Part shown: one piece after another, positions 56,637 to 64,000 of the stretch
How the letters are laid out: each line of letters starts with the position of its first letter
Numbering within the stretch: the first letter of the stretch is position 1
Origin: Lentimicrobiaceae bacterium
Lineage (GTDB): Bacteria; Bacteroidota; Bacteroidia; Bacteroidales; F082
Reading direction: 5' to 3'
Length of the DNA stretch: 64,000 nt
NCBI GenBank assembly: GCA_015061335.1
Contig: SUWT01000002.1
Span: 1 to 64,000, forward strand
Made by a program: the position numbers and the translations under genes
The notes under the pieces: generated by a model
Told to the model about the DNA's origin: nothing
The model's input: the letters and a program-made list of their open reading frames with translations, nothing else
Database searches by the model: none

Positions 56637-58607
56637 ATGAAGTTATCTATAGTCATAGTAAATTATAATGTCGAACATTTCCTCGAGCAATGTTTGTTTT
56701 CTGTCAGAAAAGCGACTGCTAATATAGAATCGGAGGTATATGTTGTTGATAATAATTCCGTTGATGGCTCATTGAAGATGTTGGCGGAGAAATTTCCTGA
56801 GGTAAAAGTCATAGCTAATAAAGATAATGTAGGATTCAGTAAAGCTAATAATCAAGCTATTAGGATCTCGCAGGGAGAATATGTTTTATTATTGAATCCT
56901 GATACTGTTGTGGAGGATGATACTTTCACGAAGACGATAGAGTTTATGGATTCACATCCAGATGCAGGAGGTTTAGGGGTTAAGATGGTTGATGGAAAGG
57001 GCAGGTATCTTCCAGAGTCGAAGAGAGGTTTGCCGACGCCATCTACGGCATTTTACAAGATGTTTGGATTGACTAAATTATTTCCTCATTCTAAGCGTTT
57101 CGCTCGTTATTATCTTGGTCATTTGGATAATGATGAGATAAATGAGGTAGAGATCTTGGCTGGAGCTTTTATGTTGTTACGGCGTGAGACATTAGACAAA
57201 TGTGGATTATTAGATGAGACATTTTTCATGTACGGTGAGGATATAGATCTATCGTATAGAATCATTCTCGCCGGATACAAGAATTATTATTATCCAAAGA
57301 CCAGAATCATACATTATAAGGGAGAGAGTACGAAGAAGACCAGTGTTAATTATGTACTGGTTTTTTATAAGGCGATGGAGATTTTTGTCAAGAAGCATTT
57401 TGCGGATAAAGGAGCGAAGACGTTTTCATTTTTTATTAATATCGCTATTTATTTCAAAGCTTTTTTGGCTATTCTATCACAATTTTTCAGCAAGGCGGTA
57501 CAACCTATGCTTGATATAGTTTTGGGATATTCTGGACTTGCGGCAATGAGTTATTTCTGGGGTAAGGCTATGGTTTATGATGGAATAGGGACATATCCAT
57601 TCACGTTATTTGCCATTATTTTGCCAATATATCTTACCATCTGGCTTGTAAGCTCTTATTTTACAGGAGGATATGATAAGCCATACAAAGTGGCACCCGC
57701 TGTTGGGGGCGTTTTTGCGGGCAGTTTTATGATATTAGTCTTCTATGCGCTATTGCCAGAGCAGTTGCGTTTTTCTAGAGCTTTGATATTGTTGGGAATG
57801 TTATGGGTATCGGCAGAGATGAGTCTGACGAGATGGATAGGGTATTTGTTGAAGCGACCTGGTTTTCAATATGGAAAGAATGCCAAGAAACGTTTCTTGG
57901 TCGTAGGTAGCGAAGAGGAAACATGCAGAGTAAAACAACTTTTGCAAAGTACATCTATAAAGCCAGATTTTATCGGATTGATATATCCATTTGAGGATGA
58001 TGAGATTAGTTCGTCTTCAGTATCTGATAATTATCTCGGTAATTTGCATCAGGTTCCTGATGTCATAGAAATATATAAAATCACGGAGATAATTTTCTGT
58101 TCAAAAGACATTTCACATCAGTCTATTATAGACAAAATGGAGGAATGGAGCTCGCACCTTGATTATAAGATTGCACCAGAAGACACTTTATCTATAATAG
58201 GCAGTAATTCTATTAACACTAGAGGTGATCTTTATACTATTGATATAAAGACTATCAATACCGCATCGAATAAGAGAAAGAAACGTCTTTTCGACTTAAC
58301 ATCTTCATTATTCGGAATAGTATTCTGGATTTTTATAGTTTTTTTTATTAAAAATCCTTTTGCGTTTTTAAAGAATTGTTTTAAAGTTCTGACAGGAAGA
58401 TATTCATGGATAGGATATTGTGAACTAAAGGAATCAGATAATCTAAAACTCCCAAAGATTAAGAAAGGCATTTTTGATCCTTCAGCAAATATTAGTAAAA
58501 ATGGTCTCACAGAAGAAGAAAAAGAACAGTTGAATCTGATGTATGCCAGAGATTATTCTTTGTCTAAGGACTGGAGTTTTTTTATTAAAGCGATAAGAAA
58601 AGTATAA
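56637..58607 (+). CDS. Glycosyltransferase family 2 fused to a degenerate sugar-phosphotransferase-like region
   Basis: The 656-aa protein has an N-terminal GT2 domain (LSIVIVNYNVEHFLEQCL; LLNPDTVVEDD; FMYGEDIDLSYR; residues 1-250). Four or so membrane helices follow (about 265-390), then a Rossmann-like segment (RFLVVGSEEETCRVKQLL). The C-terminal part looks like a polyprenyl sugar-1-phosphate transferase: KRLFDLTSSLFG, GRYSWIGY and LPKIKKGIFDP are kept, but the catalytic stretch between the first helix and GRYSWIGY is missing. Likely a membrane glycosyltransferase in surface glycan synthesis whose second half is not catalytic. It precedes nusB by 12 nt. Confidence 0.78.
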   Translation: MKLSIVIVNYNVEHFLEQCLFSVRKATANIESEVYVVDNNSVDGSLKMLAEKFPEVKVIANKDNVGFSKANNQAIRISQGEYVLLLNPDTVVEDDTFTKTIEFMDSHPDAGGLGVKMVDGKGRYLPESKRGLPTPSTAFYKMFGLTKLFPHSKRFARYYLGHLDNDEINEVEILAGAFMLLRRETLDKCGLLDETFFMYGEDIDLSYRIILAGYKNYYYPKTRIIHYKGESTKKTSVNYVLVFYKAMEIFVKKHFADKGAKTFSFFINIAIYFKAFLAILSQFFSKAVQPMLDIVLGYSGLAAMSYFWGKAMVYDGIGTYPFTLFAIILPIYLTIWLVSSYFTGGYDKPYKVAPAVGGVFAGSFMILVFYALLPEQLRFSRALILLGMLWVSAEMSLTRWIGYLLKRPGFQYGKNAKKRFLVVGSEEETCRVKQLLQSTSIKPDFIGLIYPFEDDEISSSSVSDNYLGNLHQVPDVIEIYKITEIIFCSKDISHQSIIDKMEEWSSHLDYKIAPEDTLSIIGSNSINTRGDLYTIDIKTINTASNKRKKRLFDLTSSLFGIVFWIFIVFFIKNPFAFLKNCFKVLTGRYSWIGYCELKESDNLKLPKIKKGIFDPSANISKNGLTEEEKEQLNLMYARDYSLSKDWSFFIKAIRKV

Positions 58608-58619
58608 AACATATAAGTT

Positions 58620-59585
58620 ATGATAAATAGAAGATTTTTAAGAATTAAGGTGTTGCAAGCCTTGTACGCATATTTGGAATCAGGTGAAGATGTTACGGAG
58701 AATGGAGTGAAATATCTGCTTGAGAGTATTGATAAGATGAGGGATCTCTTTATATGGCAATTGTCATTCATCATAGAGACAAAGCGTTTTGCGGAGAATA
58801 GGATAGAAGAGAATAAACATAAAAACATCCCGACGTTTGAAGATCTTAATCCTAATATGCGTTATGTTCAAAATAGGGTTATTATAGCTTTAGAAAATAA
58901 TAAAGAATTAGCTAGAGAAGAAGAGCGTCTTAAGATTAATTGGGCTGATCATCAAGATATTATAAGAAATTATTATGTCATGATGCGTAATACAGAAGAA
59001 TATAAGGCATATATGACAGAAGACGTGGATAATTTCGAACATGATAAGAAGTTTATTATCACAATGTTGACTAATTATTTTTCTGATTTGGAGTTGCTTC
59101 AGGATTATTATGAAGAAAAAAGTATCTTTTTCGTTGATGATTATCATCTTGTGACTTCTATGTTAATAAAATTCTTTAGCGACATGAAATCAACGTTTGG
59201 TGCATCGACAGCATTGCCTACTATATATAGGACTGAGAATGACAGGGTTAATGAAGATAAAGAATTTGTCAAGAAGTTATTTAGAGATACATTAAGATAT
59301 CAGGATGATTATTCAAAATTGATTGCGGAGAACATTTCTAATTGGGAGAAGGAACGTGTCTGTGTAATAGATATGATTATCATGAAGATAGCTATTACTG
59401 AGTTGATTCATTTTGAGCAAATTCCTGTGAAGGTTACGATGAATGAATATATTGAGATATCAAAATATTTCAGTACACCAAAGAGCAAGATTTTTATCAA
59501 TGGCATATTGGACAGAGTTTCAAAGAAACTTTTGGAAGAGAAAGTGATTGTGAAAAAAGGTTTAGGTTTGTTGGATTCCAAATAA
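58620..59585 (+). CDS. nusB: Transcription antitermination factor NusB, long form
   Basis: NusB binds boxA RNA with NusE in antitermination of rRNA operons. The 321-aa protein is much longer than the 140-aa enterobacterial NusB. The conserved NusB signature is split, with MINRRFLRIKVLQALYAYLE at the start and the core helices at the C-terminal end (DMIIMKIAITELIHFEQIPVK region, 251-271; EYIEISKYFSTPKSKIFING, 276-295). The extra helical middle region is typical of Bacteroidota NusB. It follows the GT2 gene closely and may share its transcript. Confidence 0.9.
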   Translation: MINRRFLRIKVLQALYAYLESGEDVTENGVKYLLESIDKMRDLFIWQLSFIIETKRFAENRIEENKHKNIPTFEDLNPNMRYVQNRVIIALENNKELAREEERLKINWADHQDIIRNYYVMMRNTEEYKAYMTEDVDNFEHDKKFIITMLTNYFSDLELLQDYYEEKSIFFVDDYHLVTSMLIKFFSDMKSTFGASTALPTIYRTENDRVNEDKEFVKKLFRDTLRYQDDYSKLIAENISNWEKERVCVIDMIIMKIAITELIHFEQIPVKVTMNEYIEISKYFSTPKSKIFINGILDRVSKKLLEEKVIVKKGLGLLDSK

Positions 59586-59632
59586 TAAAACATCAATATC
59601 AGCGTTTAAACAATGTATAAAAATGTAATATT

Positions 59633-60682
59633 GTGAATAAGAAGATATACTTGCTACTTTATGCTTTGATGCTTAACATGGCTGTCGGCTTTGCTCAATA
59701 TAATGAGGGGGCGTATGGTTTTTTGAATTCTACAAATTCCTCTAGAGTCGCTGCTTTGGGAGGGACGTTAGTTCCTATATATGATTCAGATATTCAGTTA
59801 GATGCATTTAATCCATCATTGATAAATGCTGACATTAATAATGCGATGTCCTTATCATACATAGATTATTATCAAGATATTAATTTCGCTAATTTCCAAT
59901 ATGGAAAGTCGTTTGAGGGATTAGGAAGTTTTGTTGGAACGATACAATTTCACAATTATGGAAAGTTCTTTTATGCTGACGAAACAGGATTTATGGATGG
60001 AACTACATTCTCAGCATCCGATTATTCGATAAATTTGGGATGGGGACGTCAATTAAATGATAGATTGAGTATTGGCGCGAATGTTAAGTTTGCGGGGCTT
60101 CAGTACGAGAACAGATATTCTTTTGCATTAGCTGTGGATGTGGCAGGAACATATTGTACAGAAAATGATTGGACTTTCTCTTTGGTAGCCCGTAATATAG
60201 GATATGAGCTTGTTAGCAATTTTGAAGGGGAAAGAAATAAGCTTCCATTCAGGATGCAAGCTGGTATGTCGAAACGATTGGAGCATCTTCCATTTACATT
60301 TATAGTCGTTTATGATAACATTCAGAAGTGGGATTTAAGTTACGATGATCCTCTTGATTTGGAGGGTAATTATGATCCTCTTACAGGTCAGATGATTGAG
60401 AAGAGCAAGATTGATAAGTTCGCTATTAATCTTTTTAGTCATATTGTTTTTGCAGGGGAGATGAATATTGGTAAGAATTTGGTTTTACGACTTGGTTATA
60501 ATTACGGTTTGCGTCAAACCATGAAATCTCCGACCAAGAAAGGTGTTGTCGGACTTTCATACGGTTTTGCTGTTAAGGTGTATAAATTTAACATAGGCTA
60601 TTCACGTTCTGAGATGCACCTCGCCGGTTCTCCTAACTATTTCACAATCACTACAAATTTAGATAGTTTTAGAAAACATTAA
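59633..60682 (+). CDS. porQ: PorQ, type IX secretion system protein
   Basis: The 349-aa protein has a signal peptide (about 1-21) and a beta-barrel-like sequence with repeated aromatic strands (FYADETGFMDGTTFSASDYS, NRYSFALAVDVAGTY, LVLRLGYNYGLRQ). This matches PorQ, an outer-membrane protein of the type IX secretion and attachment machinery. Translation most likely starts at GTG 59633. Other T9SS genes are not in the window, as is usual for these scattered genes. A possible T9SS cargo remnant lies at 16190. Confidence 0.87.
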   Translation: MNKKIYLLLYALMLNMAVGFAQYNEGAYGFLNSTNSSRVAALGGTLVPIYDSDIQLDAFNPSLINADINNAMSLSYIDYYQDINFANFQYGKSFEGLGSFVGTIQFHNYGKFFYADETGFMDGTTFSASDYSINLGWGRQLNDRLSIGANVKFAGLQYENRYSFALAVDVAGTYCTENDWTFSLVARNIGYELVSNFEGERNKLPFRMQAGMSKRLEHLPFTFIVVYDNIQKWDLSYDDPLDLEGNYDPLTGQMIEKSKIDKFAINLFSHIVFAGEMNIGKNLVLRLGYNYGLRQTMKSPTKKGVVGLSYGFAVKVYKFNIGYSRSEMHLAGSPNYFTITTNLDSFRKH

Positions 60683-60694
60683 GAATGTGAAGAT

Positions 60695-61807
60695 ATGTAT
60701 CTTCAAGGTTTGAAGTTAAATAATTTTAAGAATTGTCAGTCGGCGGATCTGAGATTTTCAGAAAAGATCAATTGTTTTGTTGGGCTTAATGCAGCAGGAA
60801 AGACAAATGTTCTGGATTCTGTGTATTATTTGGCATTCTGTAAGAGTTATTTTACGAGTGTAGATCGTCAGAATATAAGGCATGGAGAAGATTACTTCTC
60901 TATTCATGGTGATTTTCTGTTTGATAATGATGAGCTTCATACCATTTCATGTATTCAGAAGTTAAATTCTAAGAAATCGTTTCGTTGTGATAAGAAAGAA
61001 TATGAGAGGTTGGCAGATCATATAGGTAAGATTCCATTGGTAATGATTTCGCCCTACGATAGTGACTTGATAAATTCAGGTAGTGAATTAAGACGAAAAT
61101 TTATAGACGGAGTAATTTCCCAATTTGACGCGTCGTATTTAAATCATCTTTTATATTATAACAAGGCATTACAGCAGAGGAACAAGCAGTTGAAATTTTT
61201 TCAGGAGAATAGATGTTGGGATAAGACATTGATAGAGATGTGGGATGAACAGTTGATCAGCAATGCCATTCCTATTTATGAGAAGCGAGCTGAATTTATT
61301 GAAGCCTTTGAGCCAGTATTTCAGCATTATTATGAAATCGTTTCTGGAACTAAGGAAATTGTTGGTATTGGGTATAATACAGCTTTGAAAGATAAGAGTT
61401 ATGAGATTCTGTTAGCAGAAAGTATGGAGCATGACAGACATAGTACATATACAAATGTTGGTGTTCATAAAGATGATTTTATATTTCTTATTGACAATCA
61501 TGCTGTTAAACATTATGCGTCTCAGGGTCAGCAGAAGTCGTTCATAGTAGCTATAAAGTTGGCGCAGTTTGATTTTAATTATAAAAGAATAGGTCATAAG
61601 CCAATATTGCTATTAGATGATATTTTTGACAAATTAGATGATAACAGAGTAAGTCAATTGGTTAATCTTGTTGGAAATGATCATTTTGGACAGGTCTTTA
61701 TCACAGATACGCAGCGAGCTCGCATAAAATATCTAATGGAAAATACTGTTGTTAATTATAAGATTTTTAATGTGAGAGAAGGAGTTATAGAGTCTGACAA
61801 TGGATGA
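60695..61807 (+). CDS. recF: DNA replication and repair protein RecF
   Basis: RecF guides RecR/RecO/RecA to gaps in DNA. The 370-aa SMC-like ATPase has the Walker A motif GLNAAGKTN (30-38), the ABC-type signature YASQGQQKSF and Walker B ILLLDDIFDKLD near the C-terminus. Length is normal. It starts 12 nt after porQ and overlaps the DUF721 gene by 8 nt, so the three are probably one transcript. Confidence 0.96.
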   Translation: MYLQGLKLNNFKNCQSADLRFSEKINCFVGLNAAGKTNVLDSVYYLAFCKSYFTSVDRQNIRHGEDYFSIHGDFLFDNDELHTISCIQKLNSKKSFRCDKKEYERLADHIGKIPLVMISPYDSDLINSGSELRRKFIDGVISQFDASYLNHLLYYNKALQQRNKQLKFFQENRCWDKTLIEMWDEQLISNAIPIYEKRAEFIEAFEPVFQHYYEIVSGTKEIVGIGYNTALKDKSYEILLAESMEHDRHSTYTNVGVHKDDFIFLIDNHAVKHYASQGQQKSFIVAIKLAQFDFNYKRIGHKPILLLDDIFDKLDDNRVSQLVNLVGNDHFGQVFITDTQRARIKYLMENTVVNYKIFNVREGVIESDNG

Positions 61808-62087
61808 AAACGGATATACATTAGGGGAGCTCATCAAAGAATTTTACAGGAAACATAATAGGGAAAACACTCTTGATGAGGTTAAGATTTTAGAATCGTG
61901 GAATTCTGTTGTAGGAGAATATATTGCATATCATACATTGGATTTAAGGGTTAGTAAGGGGATTTTATATGTAAAGGTTGATGCGGATTCGTTGAGGAGT
62001 GAATTGTTGTTCTCCAAAAACATATTGATGGATAATTTGAATAGGCTTGTAGGATATGAACTGCTGCATGGTATTATTATAATTTAA
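61800..62087 (+). CDS. DUF721 (DciA-like) protein
   Basis: The 95-aa protein is a DUF721 domain: a short N-terminal helix (TLGELIKEFYRKH), then SWNSVVGEYIAYHT and VKVDADSLRSELLFSKNILMDN segments. DUF721 is the domain of DciA, which loads the replicative helicase in bacteria lacking DnaC/DnaI. That role is possible here and fits its overlap with recF (8 nt), but it is inferred. A promoter for efp lies just after the stop codon. Confidence 0.87.
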   Translation: MDENGYTLGELIKEFYRKHNRENTLDEVKILESWNSVVGEYIAYHTLDLRVSKGILYVKVDADSLRSELLFSKNILMDNLNRLVGYELLHGIIII

Positions 62088-62098
62088 TGGTGTAAAAG

Positions 62099-62129
62099 TT
62101 TGTTTTAATTAATTTTTTTTGTAATTTTG
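62099..62129 (+). promoter_or_regulatory. Promoter of efp
   Basis: TTTG at 62099-62102, 19 bp, then TAATTTTG at 62122-62129, both near consensus. The leader would be about 70 nt. Confidence 0.72.
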
Positions 62130-62206
62130 TGCCGCAAAAAAGAATGTCAGGTTTTTGTGTTTGTCTGTAAAATAATGAATATCAATAATTTATATAATTT
62201 TAGTAT

Positions 62207-62770
62207 ATGATTAACTCACAAGACATTAAAATAGGAACATGTATCCGTTTCAATGGAAAGCTTTGTTTCTGTGTTGATTTTCAACATGTTAAGCCAGGTA
62301 AAGGTAATACTTTCATGCGTGTTAAATTAAAGAGCATCGTTGATGGTCGTACATTAGAACACCGTTTTGATATTGGTGAAAAACTTGAAGATGTACGTGT
62401 TGAACGTCGTCAATATCAATATTTATACAAGGAAGGTGAAGATTTTATCTTCATGAATCAGGAAGATTACGAACAGATTCCTCTTATGAGAGATCTTATT
62501 ACAGGTGTCGATTTCTTGAAAGAGGGTGATGTTTGTGAAGTCGTATTTGACACATCAACAGAAACAGTTTTATATGCAGAATTACCTATCAAGACAGTTT
62601 TGGAAGTAACATATACAGAACCAGGTGAAAAAGGTAATACTGCAACTAATGCCATGAAAGACGCTACTGTTGAGACAGGTGCAACAGTAAGAGTTCCTTT
62701 GTTCATCAATACAGGTGATAAGATTAGAATTGACACACGTACAGGTGAATATGCCGAAAGAGTAAAATAA
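62207..62770 (+). CDS. efp: Elongation factor P
   Basis: EF-P relieves ribosome stalling at polyproline. The 187-aa protein has the three KOW/OB domains and the loop tip Lys32 in VKPGKGNTF, the residue that is modified in many bacteria. The C-terminal signature GDKIRIDTRTGEYAERVK is typical. No modification enzyme (EpmA or EarP) is visible in the window, so the modification state is not known. It has its own strong promoter and is followed 13 nt later by lpxD. Confidence 0.96.
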   Translation: MINSQDIKIGTCIRFNGKLCFCVDFQHVKPGKGNTFMRVKLKSIVDGRTLEHRFDIGEKLEDVRVERRQYQYLYKEGEDFIFMNQEDYEQIPLMRDLITGVDFLKEGDVCEVVFDTSTETVLYAELPIKTVLEVTYTEPGEKGNTATNAMKDATVETGATVRVPLFINTGDKIRIDTRTGEYAERVK

Positions 62771-62783
62771 TTTATTTTAAGTA

Positions 62784-63725
62784 ATGAAAATCAATCCACA
62801 TACAACACTTAAATGTGTTGCAGACTATGTAGGTGCTAAGAAGATGGTTGGTGATCCAAATTTCGTGATCTCAGGACTTAATGAGATTCACGAAGTGGAA
62901 GCTGGTGACATCACTTTCGTCGATCATCCTAAGTATTATAGCAAAGCTTTGAATTCGAAAGCTACTACTATTATAATCAATACTGATGAGGTCTTGTGCC
63001 CTGAAGGTAAAGCTTTGATAGTTCATGATAATCCATTGGATGCATTTAATAAGCTTATATTGTCGTATCGTAGATTTGAGCCTGCTACAACAATGGTAAG
63101 TCCTAAAGCTGAAATTGGTGAAGGTACGATCATTGAACCGGGAGCTTTTGTTGGTGACAGAGTAAAGATCGGTAAGAATTGTATCATACATCCCAATGTG
63201 ACAATATATAATCATGTTGTCATAGGTGATAATGTTATCATTCAGAGTGGTAGTGTGATTGGTGGTGATGCTTGTTACTTTCAACGCCGTAAAGATGGTT
63301 TCGTGAAGTTTGAATCATGCGGCCGAGTGGTTATTGAAGATGATGTGGAGATAGGTGCATGTTGCTGTGTTGACATTGGTGTTACAAGTGATACCATAAT
63401 AGGCAAAGGTACCAAGATGGATAATCATGTTCAGATTGGTCACGATGCCAAGTTAGGTAAGAACTGTTTCTTAGGAGCACATTCTGCTGTAGGTGGTGTT
63501 ACAATTGTCAAGGATAATGTATCTATCTGGTCTATGGCGGCAGTAAATAAGGATCTTGTTATTGCAGAAGGCACTACCGTATTAGCATATTCTGCAGTCG
63601 ATAAAGATACATTGCCAGGTGTAACATATTTCGGACTTCCTGCTGATGAGGTAAGAAAGAAATGGAAAGAGATTGCTACCATGAAGTCATTGCCAGACAT
63701 CATTTCAAAGATAAATAAGTTATAA
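62784..63725 (+). CDS. lpxD: LpxD-like UDP-3-O-acylglucosamine N-acyltransferase
   Basis: LpxD adds the second acyl chain in lipid A synthesis. The 313-aa protein has the N-terminal uridine-binding region (ISGLNEIHEVEAGDITFVDH) and a left-handed beta-helix of hexapeptide repeats (IGKNCIIHPNVTIYNHVVIG), with the conserved MDNHVQIGHDAKLG segment carrying the catalytic-type histidine. It is shorter than most LpxD (about 340 aa). Its position after efp fits the known second lpxD-like gene of Bacteroidales, so a different acyl or sugar specificity is possible. Confidence 0.85.
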   Translation: MKINPHTTLKCVADYVGAKKMVGDPNFVISGLNEIHEVEAGDITFVDHPKYYSKALNSKATTIIINTDEVLCPEGKALIVHDNPLDAFNKLILSYRRFEPATTMVSPKAEIGEGTIIEPGAFVGDRVKIGKNCIIHPNVTIYNHVVIGDNVIIQSGSVIGGDACYFQRRKDGFVKFESCGRVVIEDDVEIGACCCVDIGVTSDTIIGKGTKMDNHVQIGHDAKLGKNCFLGAHSAVGGVTIVKDNVSIWSMAAVNKDLVIAEGTTVLAYSAVDKDTLPGVTYFGLPADEVRKKWKEIATMKSLPDIISKINKL

Positions 63726-63744
63726 TAATTGTTTGTTTCAAAGA

Positions 63745-63782
63745 AAATGCCATTTAAACATTAGTTTATCTGGCATTTTTTG
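63745..63782. terminator. Terminator between lpxD and the ABC-2 permease gene
   Basis: AAATGCCA (63745-63752) pairs with TGGCATTT (63771-63778), with inner TAAAC / GTTTA pairing, followed by a T-run. It overlaps the last codons of the convergent permease gene. Confidence 0.8.
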
Positions 63783-64000
63783 TTTCTTGAACTATATATA
63801 ATAACTGCAATGATATAATACATAACACATTGAATCCAAAGTGTCATCATCTCCTGATGAATGTTTGTAAGGTCGCCGCCCATACAGTCGAGTTTTACGA
63901 AAGCAAGAGTTGCTGGAGCTGTTGGGATGAGATAATGTAATATTCTCCAATGCCAAGGCATAAGTTCCAAAGGGTAGGAAATGCCAGTTAGAAACACCAA
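63761..64000 (-). CDS. ABC-2 type transporter permease, C-terminal part
   Basis: An open frame of 79 codons enters from the right edge and ends at 63761. It contains the ABC-2 permease end pattern: FLTGISYPLELMPWHWRILH, YLIPTAPATLAFVKLDCMGG, and a last helix (TLWIQCVMYYIIAVIIYSSR). The P-E-L-M-P and L-P-T-x-x-A features are like YhhJ/YbhR-type exporters in HlyD-linked operons. The N-terminal part lies outside the window, so the partner ATPase cannot be seen. The sequence stays in frame to the edge, so the true start is beyond it. Confidence 0.75.
   Translation of the reverse strand: MVFLTGISYPLELMPWHWRILHYLIPTAPATLAFVKLDCMGGDLTNIHQEMMTLWIQCVMYYIIAVIIYSSRNKKCQIN

Overview
The window looks like a chromosomal segment from a Bacteroidales-type member of the Bacteroidota, probably an uncultured, AT-rich lineage. 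Several things point there. Promoter-like -7 boxes of the form TAnnTTTG, usually followed by C, lie before more than twenty genes. The primary sigma factor is short (288 aa) and lacks region 1.1. There are genes largely confined to this phylum (PorQ of the type IX secretion system, a GWxTD protein, a BT_3928-like DoxX protein, a LysM/periplasmic-binding fusion, long NusB). Shine-Dalgarno sequences are scarce. No rRNA, phage, IS element or CRISPR array was seen.

Layout. 1-3.6 kb: the end of a secreted protein gene, a HepT/MntA-type toxin-antitoxin pair, a TPR/transmembrane/HTH lipoprotein regulator and an anchored Lys-rich protein, all on the minus strand and separated by unusual heptanucleotide repeats. 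3.6-10.4 kb: guaA, a YitT-like membrane protein, a LysM/PBP1 protein, a MORN-type lipoprotein and gdhA. 10.4-18 kb (minus): an unknown lipoprotein, parC, a BatA-like protein, cdaA (c-di-AMP synthesis) and folP. 18-24.6 kb (plus): a duplicated DUF1599 protein, a DoxX-like protein, an orphan DppB-type permease, tpiA, prmA, plsY and dnaN. 24.8-28.1 kb (minus): a GWxTD protein and a second TPR/TM/HTH regulator. 28.1-30 kb: three tRNA-Ser genes around a CatA-like acetyltransferase and a hemolysin III protein. 30-36.2 kb (minus): a beta-barrel protein, tex, aroE, a DUF368 protein and a TPR protein, divergent from glmM. 37.6-43.1 kb: a small possible ribbon-helix-helix protein, recR, a second MORN protein, a TPR lipoprotein, and a GNAT-mltG-DUF2279 operon next to dapF. 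43.3-52 kb: htrA-like protease, rpoD, a degenerate PPDK-like protein, pyrG and yidC. 52-58.6 kb: ZIP, MarC, Wzx-like flippase and formyltransferase/propeller genes, divergent from a GT2 fusion. 58.6-63.7 kb: nusB, porQ, recF, a DUF721 gene, efp and lpxD; then the end of an ABC-2 permease.

How the genes fit together. Most of the window is housekeeping: nucleotide synthesis (guaA, pyrG), folate, DNA replication and repair (dnaN, recF, recR, parC), envelope building (glmM, dapF, mltG, plsY, lpxD, yidC, DUF368) and transcription (rpoD, nusB, tex). Operons are short. At least thirteen genes have their -7 box 16-18 nt before the start codon, which implies leaders of roughly 11-13 nt, and this fixed spacing was used to correct several start codons.

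The most unusual feature is a set of at least eight short tandem arrays, all with a 7-bp period but with different unit sequences, placed between genes and often touching or overlapping the 3' end of a coding region. One is a G-run array with strong quadruplex potential. They sit beside a separate family of palindromic GAGACGC elements. They recall the heptanucleotide STRR repeats of cyanobacteria. I know of no description in Bacteroidales, but I could not search.
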